Shown: one piece after another, positions 1 through 10,517 of the stretch
Numbering within the stretch: position 1 is the stretch's first letter
How the letters are laid out: each line of letters begins with the position of its first letter
Translations under genes and position numbers: made by a program
Assembly: GCF_024346055.1 (NCBI RefSeq)
Contig: NZ_JAGQCH010000019.1
Coordinates: 1 to 61,547 of the forward strand
Length of the DNA: 61,547 nucleotides
Source: Cyanobium sp. Cruz CV13-4-11
GTDB taxonomy: Bacteria > Cyanobacteriota > Cyanobacteriia > PCC-6307 > Cyanobiaceae
Reading direction: 5' to 3'
The notes under the pieces: generated by a model
The model's input: the letters and a program-made list of their open reading frames with translations, nothing else
Database searches by the model: none
Told to the model about the DNA's origin: nothing

Positions 1-119
1 TGGGGTGATGCCGACACTGCTGCCCGATCCCTGAATCAGCAGCACAGAGCACTGCTTCTTGATCGCTCAGCGATGAGCTGTCAGAAATGCAGTCCCGCGG
101 GGGACGTCCCGACCCCTGA

Positions 120-848
120 ACACATACAAAGACCCATTGGTGGCAGAAACTGCTGGTGATCAGCGAGCTGCACCGCCAGCAAAGCATCCTGCTTTACTCC
201 AAGACGCGCAGCATGCCCAATCGCATTGTGAACTTGGTTCAGCGACACGTACGGCCCATTGTTCGAGGCAAGGCGAGAGCTGCTGTTGAGTTTGGCGCCA
301 AAATTAGTGTATCTGTGCGAAACGGCTTTGCCTTCCTGCACAGGATCAGCTGGGATCCATACAACGAATCCGAAGACCTGATTCCACAAGCTAAGAAATA
401 CAAGCAAGAGTATGGCTGCTTCCCCGAGCGAATCTGCGCAGATCGCATCTACATCAACACCAAGAACCGAAACTTCTGCACTCGGAACGATATACGGCTT
501 TCTGGTAAGCGACTGGGAAGGCCGCCTAATAATCCAGAGATTAGTGCTACTCAAAAGCAGCAGCTCAGCGCAGACTAGCGGAGACGAAACGAAGTGGAAG
601 GATGCTTTGGATCAGGGAAGAGGAAGTATTCACTAGATTTGATTATGGCTCGGTTGAGCACAGGTGCAGAGAACTCGATCTCCATGGCCTTTGTGGTGAT
701 GTGCGCAGAGAAGATCCGGAGGCTCCTCCGCCTCTTTTTTATCACTATTTTTGTCTGGATTTATGCCTTTCAGAGGCCAGGCTCCCTCTGGATGGCGCTC
801 AGAACTATTTTGCGGATTGAAACAGAAGGATTGCCCGTCACTGCATAG
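120..848 (+). pseudogene. IS5/IS1182-type transposase remnant with an in-frame stop
   Basis: Conceptual translation shows the C-terminal half of a DDE transposase. It contains the segment HVRPIVRGKARAAVEFGAK, then YPN-like spacing and a basic region, then RRRNEVEGCFGSGKRKYS, which carries the final catalytic Glu of this family. The frame is closed upstream by TGA at 117-119 and broken by TAG at 576-578. Both halves lie in the same frame, so one substitution (for example CAG to TAG) explains the break. The frame ends at 848. The N-terminal half with the first catalytic Asp is missing, and no ATG starts the remaining frame. It was once a functional insertion sequence and is now dead. Family placement is from memory of the motifs. 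Confidence 0.8.
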
Positions 849-1223
849 CCAACAAGTGAGCTTCCTGCACCCCTGTTTCTTGGCTGGAATCAAAGCGACT
901 CGCTGGAAGCTTTTTCAGGAGTCCCCAATTAGATGGTTTCCGGCAACCACCCAATGGCAGCCCCATCCATCCGTGAACCACGCCGAAGCATCGAACTGAG
1001 TTCCGCCAAAACCATTGCAGTGCAGGAGTTATCTGCTTCGGGTCGACCAACGATAGCCGTGGTTCACGGGTCCGATATCCAGATGTTCTACCCGATACAG
1101 ATCCGATTCCAAATCCCTGGCTGACGCTCAACGAAGAGTCAGGCCAATGCCCATCAAGACCGCAGATCAAAACCTGCCAACGTGATCTTCAACAGTCCGG
1201 CAACCTCCGTTGGCCACCCCCCC
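849..1223. other. Gene-free stretch with a nested inverted repeat
   Basis: These 375 bases lie between the transposase remnant and the 3' end of sufS. I see no convincing coding frame. The notable structure is a 12-bp perfect inverted repeat, CCGTGAACCACG at 971-982 and CGTGGTTCACGG at 1058-1069. Inside it a second pair is nested, CGAAGCA at 984-990 and TGCTTCG at 1034-1040. Together they could fold into a long imperfect stem. It could be a remnant of the mobile element or a structured RNA; nothing in the sequence decides this. Confidence 0.5.
971..1069. repeat. Nested inverted repeat, potential hairpin
   Basis: The outer arms are 12 bp and perfect (971-982 with 1058-1069). The inner arms are 7 bp and perfect (984-990 with 1034-1040). 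Only one base separates outer and inner arm on the left, but 17 bases do so on the right, so the fold would have an asymmetric internal loop. There is no T-run beside it, so it does not look like a simple terminator of sufS. Confidence 0.5.
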
Positions 1224-2531
1224 TCAGCTGTGCTCCCTCAAAAAGCCGATCGTTCCCTCCAGCTCCTCAGCAAAGCGGTCAATCTCTTCGGGGGTGGTGG
1301 TGAAACCCAGGCTGGCGCGGGCGGAACTGGACAGGCCGTAGTGGCGGTGCAGGGGCTGGGTGCAGTGGTGGCCGCTGCGGATGCACACTCCCGCCGAATC
1401 CAGCAGGGCGGCGATGTCGTTGGCGTGCAGGCCGTCCACACTGAACGCGGCTAAGGCGGCCCGATCGGGCTGTTGGTCCGGAGTGGGCCCCAGGATCCGC
1501 ACCCCGTCGATGGCCTGCAGCCGCTCGAACAGGCGCCGGGTGAGCTGCTGCTCCCAGGCGTGGATGCGCTCCATGCCCAGGTTCTGCAGGTAATCGAGGG
1601 CCGCGCCCATGCCGATCGCCTCACCGATCGCCGGGGTGCCGGCTTCGAACTTGTGGGGCAGGTCGGCCCAGGTGCTGTGGTCCAGGTACACGTCGTGGAT
1701 CATCTCGCCGCCCCCCAGGAACGGCGGCATCGCCTCCAGCAGCGCCTCGTGGGCCCAGAGGAAGCCCATGCCCGTCGGGCCGCACAGCTTGTGGGACGAA
1801 CCCACCAGGAAGTCGGCCCCCAGGGCGGCCACGTCCACCGGCTTGTGGGGCAGGCTCTGGCAGGCATCCACCAGCAGCAGGGCGCCGGCCCCGTGGGCCA
1901 ATTCGGCCACCGCCTCGATCGGATTGAGACAGCCCAGGGTGTTGCTCACATGCACCAGGCTCACCAGCCTGGTGCGATCGCTGATCTTGGCCTTCAGATC
2001 CTCCAGATCCAGCTCGCCGCTCTCGGTGACGCCCGCATGGCGCAGCACGCACCCCGTCCGGGCCGCCAGCAGCTGCCAGGGCACCAGGTTGCTGTGGTGC
2101 TCCATCACCGACAGCAGCACCTCATCGCCCTCCCGCAGGTTGGCGTCACCCCAGGTGCGGGCCACGAGGTTGATCGCCTCGCTGGCGTTGCGGGTGAACA
2201 CGATCTCCCGGGCGCTGGCGGCACCGATGAAGCTGGCCACCTTGCCCCGGGCCGCCTCGAAATGGTCGGTGGCGCGCGCGCTCAGCTGGTGGGCGCCGCG
2301 GTGCACATTGGCGTTATCGAGGCTGTAGTACTGCTGCAGCGCCTCCAGCACCTGGTGCGGCTTCTGGCTGGTGGCGGCGTAATCCAGGTAGATCAGCGGC
2401 TGCCCCAGGCAGGCCGTCTGGGCCAGCAGGGGGAAATCGGGGCGCGTCTGCACCGCCAGGTCGGCCACCACCTGGGAGCCCGCCAGGGGCGGCGCCGCGA
2501 CCATCGGGGAGTTGGTGGAGGTTGGTGTCAT
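1224..2531 (-). CDS. sufS: Cysteine desulfurase SufS
   Basis: PLP-dependent group II cysteine desulfurase, which takes sulfur from L-cysteine for Fe-S cluster assembly by SufBCD. The protein is 435 aa, normal for the family once the extra N-terminal stretch is counted. It carries the PLP-lysine motif SSHKLCGPTG near residue 250 and the persulfide cysteine in RSGHHCTQP near residue 390; YLDYAATSQKP near the N terminus is also typical. The chosen ATG at 2531 overlaps the sufD stop as ATGA, which indicates translational coupling. An in-frame start 13 codons upstream exists but lies inside sufD. It is the last gene of the ftrC-sufBCDS operon. No clear terminator follows it. Confidence 0.95.
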   Translation of the reverse strand: MTPTSTNSPMVAAPPLAGSQVVADLAVQTRPDFPLLAQTACLGQPLIYLDYAATSQKPHQVLEALQQYYSLDNANVHRGAHQLSARATDHFEAARGKVASFIGAASAREIVFTRNASEAINLVARTWGDANLREGDEVLLSVMEHHSNLVPWQLLAARTGCVLRHAGVTESGELDLEDLKAKISDRTRLVSLVHVSNTLGCLNPIEAVAELAHGAGALLLVDACQSLPHKPVDVAALGADFLVGSSHKLCGPTGMGFLWAHEALLEAMPPFLGGGEMIHDVYLDHSTWADLPHKFEAGTPAIGEAIGMGAALDYLQNLGMERIHAWEQQLTRRLFERLQAIDGVRILGPTPDQQPDRAALAAFSVDGLHANDIAALLDSAGVCIRSGHHCTQPLHRHYGLSSSARASLGFTTTPEEIDRFAEELEGTIGFLREHS

Positions 2532-3808
2532 CGTCCCTGCTCCCCCAGCAAGCTGGCCAGAGCCTGCCACGGCCGGGCGGCCTCAGGGAGTTCCTGCAGC
2601 ACCTCCTCGCAGAAGCCGCGCAACAGCAGCCGGGCCGCCTGGTCGGCGGCAATGCCGCGGCTCTGCAGGTAGAAGAGTTCGTCCTGCTCCAGCCGGCTCA
2701 CGGTGGCGCCATGGGCGCAACGCACGTCGTCGGCGACGATCTCCAGCTCGGGCTTGGTGTCGATGCGGGCCCGGTCCGACAGCAGCAGGTTGCGGCTCAG
2801 CTGGGCCGCATCGGTGCGCTGGGCTGCACGGGGCACCTGCACCGCCCCGTTGAACACGCTGCGGCCCTGGCCGTCGGCCACCGCCTTGTGCAACTGCTCC
2901 AGCCGCCCGTCCGGGCCGGCGAACACCATCTGGCTGTGGGTGTCACTGATTTGGCGGCCATCCGCGAGCTGCAGGGCCTTGAGGGCGCTGTGGGCCGCCC
3001 CCTCGCGCTGCAACAGCCGCGGCTCCAGCCGCCCCAGGGCCCAGCCGCCGTGGGCACTCACGCCGCTGTAGCGGCTGCCCGTGGCCTGCTCCACCGCCAC
3101 GGTGGCCAGCAGGCAGCCGGTTTCGGCGCCAGGCGCCAGCAGGCCGTGGCGCAGCTCGGCGCCCTCGCCCAGGCGGGCCTCCAGCACCACGCTGGTGAGG
3201 TTGGCGCCGCTGCTGCGGTGCACCTGCAGCACTTCCAAAGAAGCGCCCGGTTCCAGCACCAGCAGCAGCCGCAGGGGCAGGATCCCCTCGCCGGCGCCGG
3301 CGTCACTCACCAGCTCCAGGGTGGTGGCAACCGTGCCGCGCACCCGCAGGGCCAACACCTGTTGCGCCGTGGCGCCGTTGAGCAGCACCGGCCAGAGCTC
3401 GGCGCTGCCGGTGGCGGCCAGCACCTTGCCCAGGGTCGCGTTCAGTTCGTCGCCGCTGATGGGCTCCAGGCCCACCGGCAGGTTGATCCCGGCCAGGGCA
3501 TCGCTGTGGCCATCCAGGCTCAGCCGCAGGCTGCCGGCGGCCGTCTGGGGCTGCTCCGCCGGGGCGGGGCTGAGCAGGGTTGGGCTTAGGGCGGTGAGGG
3601 GCACCAGGTCGGTGAAGCGCCAGGCCTCCACACGGCGCGAGGGCAGGGGGGTCTGCGCCAGGATCTGGGCCGCACGAGCGCGGCTGGGGGCCAGGGCATC
3701 GGCGCCAGCGGAGGCGACACCGGTGGCGTTCGCCAGCAGGGCGGCGAGCCAGCTGCCGGGGCCTGCGCCCGCAGCAGCCGCGGGGGTGGAGAGCGAAGCG
3801 GCCACCAT
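2528..3808 (-). CDS. sufD: Fe-S cluster assembly protein SufD
   Basis: Scaffold partner of SufB in the SufBC2D complex. The protein is 426 aa. The C-terminal half shows the SufBD beta-helix signature: ARIDTKPELEI, then DVRCAHGATVS with the conserved His, then LFYLQSRGI and a helical tail. The N-terminal region includes WRFTDLVPL, typical of SufD. The start ATG at 3808 is one base after the sufC stop (TGA-G-ATG), and the end overlaps sufS as ATGA, so the three genes are tightly coupled. The first 40 residues are Ala-rich and variable. Confidence 0.95.
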   Translation of the reverse strand: MVAASLSTPAAAAGAGPGSWLAALLANATGVASAGADALAPSRARAAQILAQTPLPSRRVEAWRFTDLVPLTALSPTLLSPAPAEQPQTAAGSLRLSLDGHSDALAGINLPVGLEPISGDELNATLGKVLAATGSAELWPVLLNGATAQQVLALRVRGTVATTLELVSDAGAGEGILPLRLLLVLEPGASLEVLQVHRSSGANLTSVVLEARLGEGAELRHGLLAPGAETGCLLATVAVEQATGSRYSGVSAHGGWALGRLEPRLLQREGAAHSALKALQLADGRQISDTHSQMVFAGPDGRLEQLHKAVADGQGRSVFNGAVQVPRAAQRTDAAQLSRNLLLSDRARIDTKPELEIVADDVRCAHGATVSRLEQDELFYLQSRGIAADQAARLLLRGFCEEVLQELPEAARPWQALASLLGEQGR

Positions 3809-3809
3809 C

Positions 3810-4613
<804 letters not shown>

Positions 4614-4702
4614 GGCGGGGGAGAAAAGGGCAGGGAAGGGACGGGGGAAGAAGCGTTGGGCCGGCCGAGGTGGCCGTGGGCCGGGGTGGCCGTGGGCCGG
4701 GA

Positions 4703-6145
<1,443 letters not shown>

Positions 6146-6161
6146 GGGGAAGGGGGCCGGT

Positions 6162-6527
6162 TCAGCCGGCGGTGAGGGACTGGACGTCTTCGAGGCTGAT
6201 GGTCTGCTGCTCGCCGCGGAAGGGGTTGTCTTCAGTGAGGAAGAGCATGCAGTGGCATTCCTTGCGCTCACGCATCGGCACGCAGGGGCAGTTCCAGAAC
6301 GCCTGGGCCACCTCGGCCTCCTTGTCTTCGTAGTGGCGGCAGGGGCAGAGGGCCCCGCCCAGTTCGTCCTTGTGGCGGGCCAGACCCTCCAGCACCACGG
6401 CGGTGACTCCCGGATCGCTGCAGAAGTAGGTGCCGGTGCGCTGGGCGTAGGTTTCCGCGAAGCGACGGATCACCTCCAGGCTTTCGGCACCGGCGGCGGG
6501 GGTCGTGGTGGTGGAGGCGTCGGTCAT
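6162..6527 (-). CDS. ftrC: Ferredoxin-thioredoxin reductase, catalytic (beta) subunit
   Basis: Catalytic subunit of FTR, a [4Fe-4S] enzyme that passes photosynthetic electrons from ferredoxin to thioredoxin. The protein is 121 aa from the ATG at 6527, giving [13 protein letters not shown]. The conserved cysteines are all visible: one in YFCSDPG, then [17 protein letters not shown] and CHCMLFL. These provide four cluster ligands and the redox-active pair. It is the first gene of the suf operon, 16 nt ahead of sufB. That placement links a main Fe-S consumer with the assembly machinery and would put it under SufR control. The start used lies 8 codons inside a longer open frame. Confidence 0.95.
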   Translation of the reverse strand: MTDASTTTTPAAGAESLEVIRRFAETYAQRTGTYFCSDPGVTAVVLEGLARHKDELGGALCPCRHYEDKEAEVAQAFWNCPCVPMRERKECHCMLFLTEDNPFRGEQQTISLEDVQSLTAG

Positions 6528-6563
6528 GGGCAGAGCGTCGGTTGCGCGCACCGGTGGATCGAA

Positions 6564-6587
6564 TAACGAAACACTTTGGTTTCGTTA
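6564..6587. promoter_or_regulatory. Perfect inverted repeat in the ftrC-sufR intergenic region, candidate SufR operator
   Basis: TAACGAAAC, a 6-nt spacer ACTTTG, then GTTTCGTTA: 9-bp perfect arms. It lies 37 nt upstream of the ftrC start. SufR of Synechocystis is reported to bind inverted repeats of the form CAAC-N6-GTTG; this one shares the N6 spacing and the AAC/GTT core edges but not the exact bases. Assignment as an operator is inference from position and symmetry. Confidence 0.6.
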
Positions 6588-6705
6588 CTGCGGGAGCCTA
6601 AGGCACAGGCGTGGTCCGGTGACGGCGTTGGGAGGCCATTGTGACGCCCCGGCGGGCACCACGGGCCAGCCCCCATTCCCCCGGTGTGCGTGGCATGGTG
6701 TTTTG

Positions 6706-6732
6706 GTCAGACGACCGTCGTTTTTGTCTGAC
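6706..6732. promoter_or_regulatory. Second inverted repeat just before sufR, candidate autoregulatory site
   Basis: GTCAGAC at 6706-6712 and GTCTGAC at 6726-6732 form 7-bp perfect arms around 13 nt. Within it, ACGAC-C-GTCGT at 6711-6721 is itself a small palindrome. The element ends 7 nt before the sufR ATG, so binding here could block sufR translation or transcription. It is unlike the site at 6564-6587, so a different regulator or an RNA hairpin is also possible. Confidence 0.45.
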
Positions 6733-6739
6733 GCCCGTC

Positions 6740-7498
6740 ATGAGCGCCCCCGCCCAGTCCTCCTCCCCCGCGGCCGGCCCCGCCGAGGCAGCCCATCCCA
6801 CCCGGGAGGCGGCCCTGTCCGTGCTGCTCCGGGAAGGCGAGGCGACGGCCTCCCAACTGGCGGGGTCCCTGGGGGTGTCGGTCCAGGCCATGCGCCGGCA
6901 CCTGCGCAGCCTCGAGGACGACGGTCTGGTGGAAGCCAGCCCCTCCCATGAAGGCCCCGGCCGCCCCAGCAACCGCTGGCGACTCACCGACCAGGGCCAG
7001 GGCCGCTTCCCCGATGGCAGCGAGAACTTCGCCCTCGGCCTGCTCCACACCCTCACCGAAAGCCTGCCGGCGGACACCCTCGAGCTGGTGCTGCGCCAGC
7101 AGGCCGAGGAGAAGGCCGCCGACTACCGCCGCCTGATCGGCAGCGGCCCCCTCGGCCAGCGGATCGAGCAGCTGGTGGAACTGCGGCGCAAGGAGGGCTA
7201 CGTGGCCGAATGCCGCCGCGACGACGAGGCCGCCGAAGACGGCGAGGGGCCCGCCTGGGTGATCAGCGAATTCCACTGCTCGGTGATGCGCATCGCCGAG
7301 CAGTACCCGGTGGTCTGCGACCAGGAACTGCGCCTGATCCGCCACACCTTCCCCGACTGCGCCGTGGAGCGCGTCCACTGGCGGCTGGAGGGGGGCCACA
7401 GCTGCGGTTTCCGCATCGCCCCCGTCACCGGGAACCCCGTCACCGGGAACCCAGTCACCGGAACTCCCGTGGCCGCCGGCCCCACGCCAGCCCCCTGA
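6740..7498 (+). CDS. sufR: Iron-sulfur responsive transcriptional repressor SufR
   Basis: DeoR-type winged-helix repressor of the suf operon that senses a bound Fe-S cluster. The start chosen is ATG at 6740 (MSAPAQSSSPAAG), giving 252 aa. The helix-turn-helix is at about residues 35-60 (ATASQLAGSLGVSVQAMRRH). The cluster ligands are textbook: in the C-terminal third four cysteines are spaced C-X12-C-X13-C-X14-C, from FHCSVMR to HSCGFRI. The tail ends in three tandem PVTGN-like repeats coded by 15-nt units. It is divergent from ftrC-sufBCDS, the usual cyanobacterial arrangement, with candidate operators between them. Confidence 0.95.
   Translation: MSAPAQSSSPAAGPAEAAHPTREAALSVLLREGEATASQLAGSLGVSVQAMRRHLRSLEDDGLVEASPSHEGPGRPSNRWRLTDQGQGRFPDGSENFALGLLHTLTESLPADTLELVLRQQAEEKAADYRRLIGSGPLGQRIEQLVELRRKEGYVAECRRDDEAAEDGEGPAWVISEFHCSVMRIAEQYPVVCDQELRLIRHTFPDCAVERVHWRLEGGHSCGFRIAPVTGNPVTGNPVTGTPVAAGPTPAP
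7421..7465 (+). repeat. Three 15-nt tandem repeats in the 3' end of sufR
   Basis: Units are at 7421-7435, 7436-7450 and 7451-7465. The first two are identical (CCCGTCACCGGGAAC) and the third has diverged at several positions. They encode PVTGN, PVTGN and PVTGT after the last cluster cysteine, in a region probably disordered. The pattern suggests recent slippage. Confidence 0.85.
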
Positions 7499-7501
7499 GC
7501 C

Positions 7502-7876
7502 GTGCTCAGCCCTGACGAGCTGCAGGAACTGGAGGCCACCCTGCTGCCCACCCTGGAGCGCCACCACCTGCGGCTCCTGGCCCATGGCCTGCGCACCCTG
7601 CAGGCCATTGCCGGACAGCGGGCCGGCGGGCTCCCGCCAGAGGGCTGGGTGGCGGCCTGGGCCGCCACCCAGCCGGTGATCGCCGCTGATGCCGGCTTCG
7701 CCGAGGCCTTCCTCCACCAGATGGGCCACGTAGCCACCCAGCTGGCGGCCATCGCCACCGCCTCTGGCCGGGAGCCCCTGGCCCTCGACCTGGCCGACCT
7801 GGTCCACTGGGCCACCCACGAGGCTGACCGGCGCGTCAGGCCCCCGGCAACCCCACCAGTCCCGCCACCAGGCTGA
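7502..7876 (+). CDS. Conserved hypothetical protein downstream of sufR
   Basis: GTG start 3 nt after the sufR stop, 124 aa. Mostly helical and Ala/Leu-rich with no signal peptide, e.g. DELQELEATLLPTLERHHL and GFAEAFLHQMGHVATQL. I do not recognise a named domain. The close spacing makes co-transcription with sufR likely, so it may be made under the same Fe-S or iron signal. Its last 41 nt overlap the 3' end of the convergent permease gene; the Pro-rich tail (RPPATPPVPPPG) lies in that overlap. Function unknown. Confidence 0.7.
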   Translation: MLSPDELQELEATLLPTLERHHLRLLAHGLRTLQAIAGQRAGGLPPEGWVAAWAATQPVIAADAGFAEAFLHQMGHVATQLAAIATASGREPLALDLADLVHWATHEADRRVRPPATPPVPPPG

Positions 7877-8726
7877 CCCCGGCCAGGGCGGCGGCGGCGG
7901 CCAGCACCCCCCGCCAGCCGGGCCGGTCGCCCTCCAGGGCCGCCAGGGGCAGGGCCATCACCGGCGCCGTCGACAGCAGGGCCACGGCGAGGCCCCCCGG
8001 CAAGCCAGCCAGGGCGGTCTGCTGCAGGGCGATGCCGGCGCTGGTGCCCAGCAGGGTCGCCGCCAGGGCCAGGGGCCAGCGGCGCCCGGCCGGCCGGGGC
8101 CCTTGCACGGCCCGCGGCAGTCCCGCCAGCAACGGCAGCATCATCAGCGCCGCCGCCGCCAGCCGCAGGGTGGCGGCCTGCAGCGGCTCCGGCCCTCCGG
8201 CCAGCAGCCCCGCCCGCGCCAGCAGCGCCCCGCCGCTGCCGCAGGCCAGGGCCCCGAGGGCCAGGGCCACCCCAGCCGCTTCGGCGCCCGCCGGCTGGTC
8301 CTCCCTGGGGGCGCGCTGGTGAACCACCAGCAGCACCGCCAGGGTGATCAGCGCGATCCCTAGCCACTGGGCCGGCCGGGGCACCTCCCCCAGCAGCGCC
8401 ACCCCCGCCAGGCTCGTGACCGCCGGCCCGCCGGCATCAATGGTGAGGGTCCGCCGGGTGCCCAGCCGCCGCAGGGCGGCGAAGAACAGCGTGTCCCCCA
8501 GGGCGATCCCCAGCACGCCGCTGAGGGCCAGCAGCACCAGCGCGCGCGGCGCCATCTGCCACGGCAGGACGAGGGCCAGCGGCAGCAGCAGGGCCACCGC
8601 CAGCAGGTTCTTGAGCAGGTTCAGCCGGGCGGCCGAGAGGGAGGTGGGCAGCCGGCGCCAGAGCAGGCTGGAGAAGGCCCAGCAAAAGGCGGCCGCCAGG
8701 CCGGCGGCGACGGGGGCGGCGGACAA
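7836..8726 (-). CDS. DMT/EamA family permease
   Basis: Integral membrane transporter of the drug/metabolite superfamily, 296 aa with about ten hydrophobic helices in two EamA repeats. The first repeat has AAAFCWAFSSLLWRRLP and GVLGIALGDTLFFAALRRLG; the second begins near residue 150 and ends in GVSLVAGLVGLPG. The substrate cannot be read from the sequence. The first usable start is TTG at 8726; no ATG or GTG occurs before the first helix. It is divergent from the bilin lyase gene with 67 nt between them, and its 3' end overlaps the preceding gene by 41 nt. Confidence 0.85.
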   Translation of the reverse strand: MSAAPVAAGLAAAFCWAFSSLLWRRLPTSLSAARLNLLKNLLAVALLLPLALVLPWQMAPRALVLLALSGVLGIALGDTLFFAALRRLGTRRTLTIDAGGPAVTSLAGVALLGEVPRPAQWLGIALITLAVLLVVHQRAPREDQPAGAEAAGVALALGALACGSGGALLARAGLLAGGPEPLQAATLRLAAAALMMLPLLAGLPRAVQGPRPAGRRWPLALAATLLGTSAGIALQQTALAGLPGGLAVALLSTAPVMALPLAALEGDRPGWRGVLAAAAALAGVSLVAGLVGLPGA

Positions 8727-8793
8727 GGGGGCCGCGGGAGGGTGGGAGAGTTGCGATCATCGCCTGATCGCGCCCCATCGCCTGAGGCCCCCC

Positions 8794-9423
8794 GTGAGCG
8801 GATCCATCGCCGACGCCATCAGCTTCTTCCGGCTCAGCTGCGGCCGCTGGCGCTCCCAGCGCAGCAGCCACCACCTGCTGCACCGTCGCGCCGAGGCGGG
8901 CGGCTCCTTCATTGAAGTGGTGGAACTGGAGGCGGCCGATCCGCGCCTGGAGGCGATCGCCGTGCTCCACGGCCAGGATCCCGCCGGCCTGGTGGGCGGC
9001 TGCCGGGTGCGCTGGAGCGGCTCGATGGCCTGGGACAAAGCCGGCGAGGCCCACGAGGGCGAAAGCGTCTTCGGCCTGATCCCCACCGATGAACGGGGCC
9101 GCAGCGGCCTGCTGCTGCGCGACCGCGGCTACGCCGAAACGGCGCCGGTGGCGGGCCACTTCGCCATGGACGACCGGGACGGCCTGCTGCTCACCACCAG
9201 CTACGAAACGATGAACAGCCTGGAGCGCTTCAGCTTCGCCGGGCCCGACGTGCGCCTGCGCACCAGCACCGTCGAGGGGCTCTCCAACACCGCCTCCTTC
9301 TGCGTCGAGACCCGGATTCCCGACGAGGCGGCGGCGGCCAGCGCCACGGAAAGCGAATCCCCAGCCCCGAACAGCCCCTCCCCCAGCCCCGAAACCGCCT
9401 GCCTGTCAGCCCTGGGCTGGTGA
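8794..9423 (+). CDS. cpcS: Phycobiliprotein chromophore lyase, CpcS/CpeS family
   Basis: Lipocalin-fold lyase that attaches phycocyanobilin to a conserved Cys of phycobiliproteins. Start GTG at 8794, 209 aa. Family signatures: an N-terminal SFFRLSCGRWRSQRSSHHL, then SMAWDKAG and, in the C-terminal half, SLERFSFAGPDVRLRTS followed by NTASFCVETR. The last 35 residues are a Ser/Pro/Ala-rich tail not typical of the core. It sits 117 nt ahead of the rod-core linker gene cpcG, so it works in phycobilisome assembly. Whether it is a CpcS or a CpeS paralogue cannot be decided here; the symbol is the best guess. Confidence 0.88.
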   Translation: MSGSIADAISFFRLSCGRWRSQRSSHHLLHRRAEAGGSFIEVVELEAADPRLEAIAVLHGQDPAGLVGGCRVRWSGSMAWDKAGEAHEGESVFGLIPTDERGRSGLLLRDRGYAETAPVAGHFAMDDRDGLLLTTSYETMNSLERFSFAGPDVRLRTSTVEGLSNTASFCVETRIPDEAAAASATESESPAPNSPSPSPETACLSALGW

Positions 9424-9540
9424 CGGGAGCGGCGCCGGTGTTGTGTCGCCAACGTTACGGACTGTGAGCCCTGCCCGCCTGCGCCCGGGGGCGCCGGGGC
9501 CCTACTTCTACGATCCCCAACGACGGATGCCGGACCACGC

Positions 9541-10305
9541 GTGGCTCTTCCACTCCTCAAGTACGCCCCCACCTCCCAGAACTCGCGTGTGACGCCGTTC
9601 CGGGTGGGTTCCGACGAGGACCCCATGGCCGTGTCCATGGACAAGGCCATGGACCGGGAAGATCAGAATTTCGTGATCGAAGCGGCCTACCGCCAGATCT
9701 TCTTCCATGCCTTCAAGGTCGACCGCGACCGCACCCTTGAGTCCCAGCTGCGGGACGGCCAGATCAACGTGCGGGAGTTCATCCGCGCCCTGTGCCTGTC
9801 GGACACCTTCAACCGCAGCTTCTACAACCTCAACAGCAACTACCGGGTGGCCCGCCACCTGGTCGAGAAGCTGCTGGGCCGCCCGGTCCACGGCAAGTCC
9901 GAGGAGATCGCCTGGTCCGCGGTGATCATGACCAAAGGCGTTAAGGGCGCGGTGGACGCCATCCTCGACTCCCAGGAGTACCTGGAGGCCTTCGGTTACG
10001 ACACCGTGCCTTACCACCGCAACCGGGTGGTGGGCTTCCGCGAAGTCGGTGAGACCCCCTTCAACCTCACCTCGCCCCGTTACGAGTCGTACTACCGCGG
10101 CATCCTGGGCTTCCCCCAGATCGTCTACACCGGCAAGACCCGCAGCTTTCCCGAGCGCTCCCAGCAGCGCCGTGGCGGCTTCCCGCAGGACTACCTGCCC
10201 TGGGTCCGCACCCTGCCCGCCCTGCGTGGCGTCGGCGGCGCCGCCGCCGGCAACACCGGCATGGACTACCTCGCCAAGGTTCCCTACCGCAGCATCGGCC
10301 GCTGA
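9541..10305 (+). CDS. cpcG: Phycobilisome rod-core linker CpcG
   Basis: Linker polypeptide joining phycocyanin rods to the allophycocyanin core, 254 aa. It begins MALPLLKYAPTSQNSRV from a GTG at 9541, the typical CpcG N terminus. The PBS linker domain (about residues 35-190) includes EDQNFVIEAAYRQIF, NVREFIRALCLSD, FYNLNSNYRVARHLVEKLLGRP and ILDSQEYLEAFG. The C terminus (PWVRTLPALRG ... MDYLAKVPYRSIGR) is the core-binding part of conventional CpcG rather than a membrane helix, so it is the rod-core type and not the photosystem-linked CpcL type. A strong terminator follows. Confidence 0.96.
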   Translation: MALPLLKYAPTSQNSRVTPFRVGSDEDPMAVSMDKAMDREDQNFVIEAAYRQIFFHAFKVDRDRTLESQLRDGQINVREFIRALCLSDTFNRSFYNLNSNYRVARHLVEKLLGRPVHGKSEEIAWSAVIMTKGVKGAVDAILDSQEYLEAFGYDTVPYHRNRVVGFREVGETPFNLTSPRYESYYRGILGFPQIVYTGKTRSFPERSQQRRGGFPQDYLPWVRTLPALRGVGGAAAGNTGMDYLAKVPYRSIGR

Positions 10306-10359
10306 GTCCGGCCTTCGCCGACAGGTGTCCCACCTGCACTGGCTCCTGATCGCACCGTG

Positions 10360-10391
10360 GCCCTGCAGCTTCACTGCTGCAGGGCTTTTTT
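10360..10391 (+). terminator. Rho-independent terminator after cpcG
   Basis: GCCCTGCAG at 10360-10368 pairs with CTGCAGGGC at 10377-10385, loop 8 nt, followed by six T at 10386-10391. It is 55 nt past the cpcG stop. Confidence 0.92.
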
Positions 10392-10517
10392 GTGTCCCCG
10401 TCTGGGGCGAGGGGGAGCGATGAGCCCCAAGCCGTCAGTGGATCCTGACCACCAAGGGCTGGCTTCGCCCAAAGGCGGGAACGTCCTCCAGACTGATCCC
10501 AAACGAATTCTGATGTT

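Noticed and set aside
1473..3589. Long forward frames opposite sufS and sufD
   Set aside because: They are Gln/His/Arg-rich antisense shadows of GC-rich genes and show no domain; the minus-strand genes have clear motifs.
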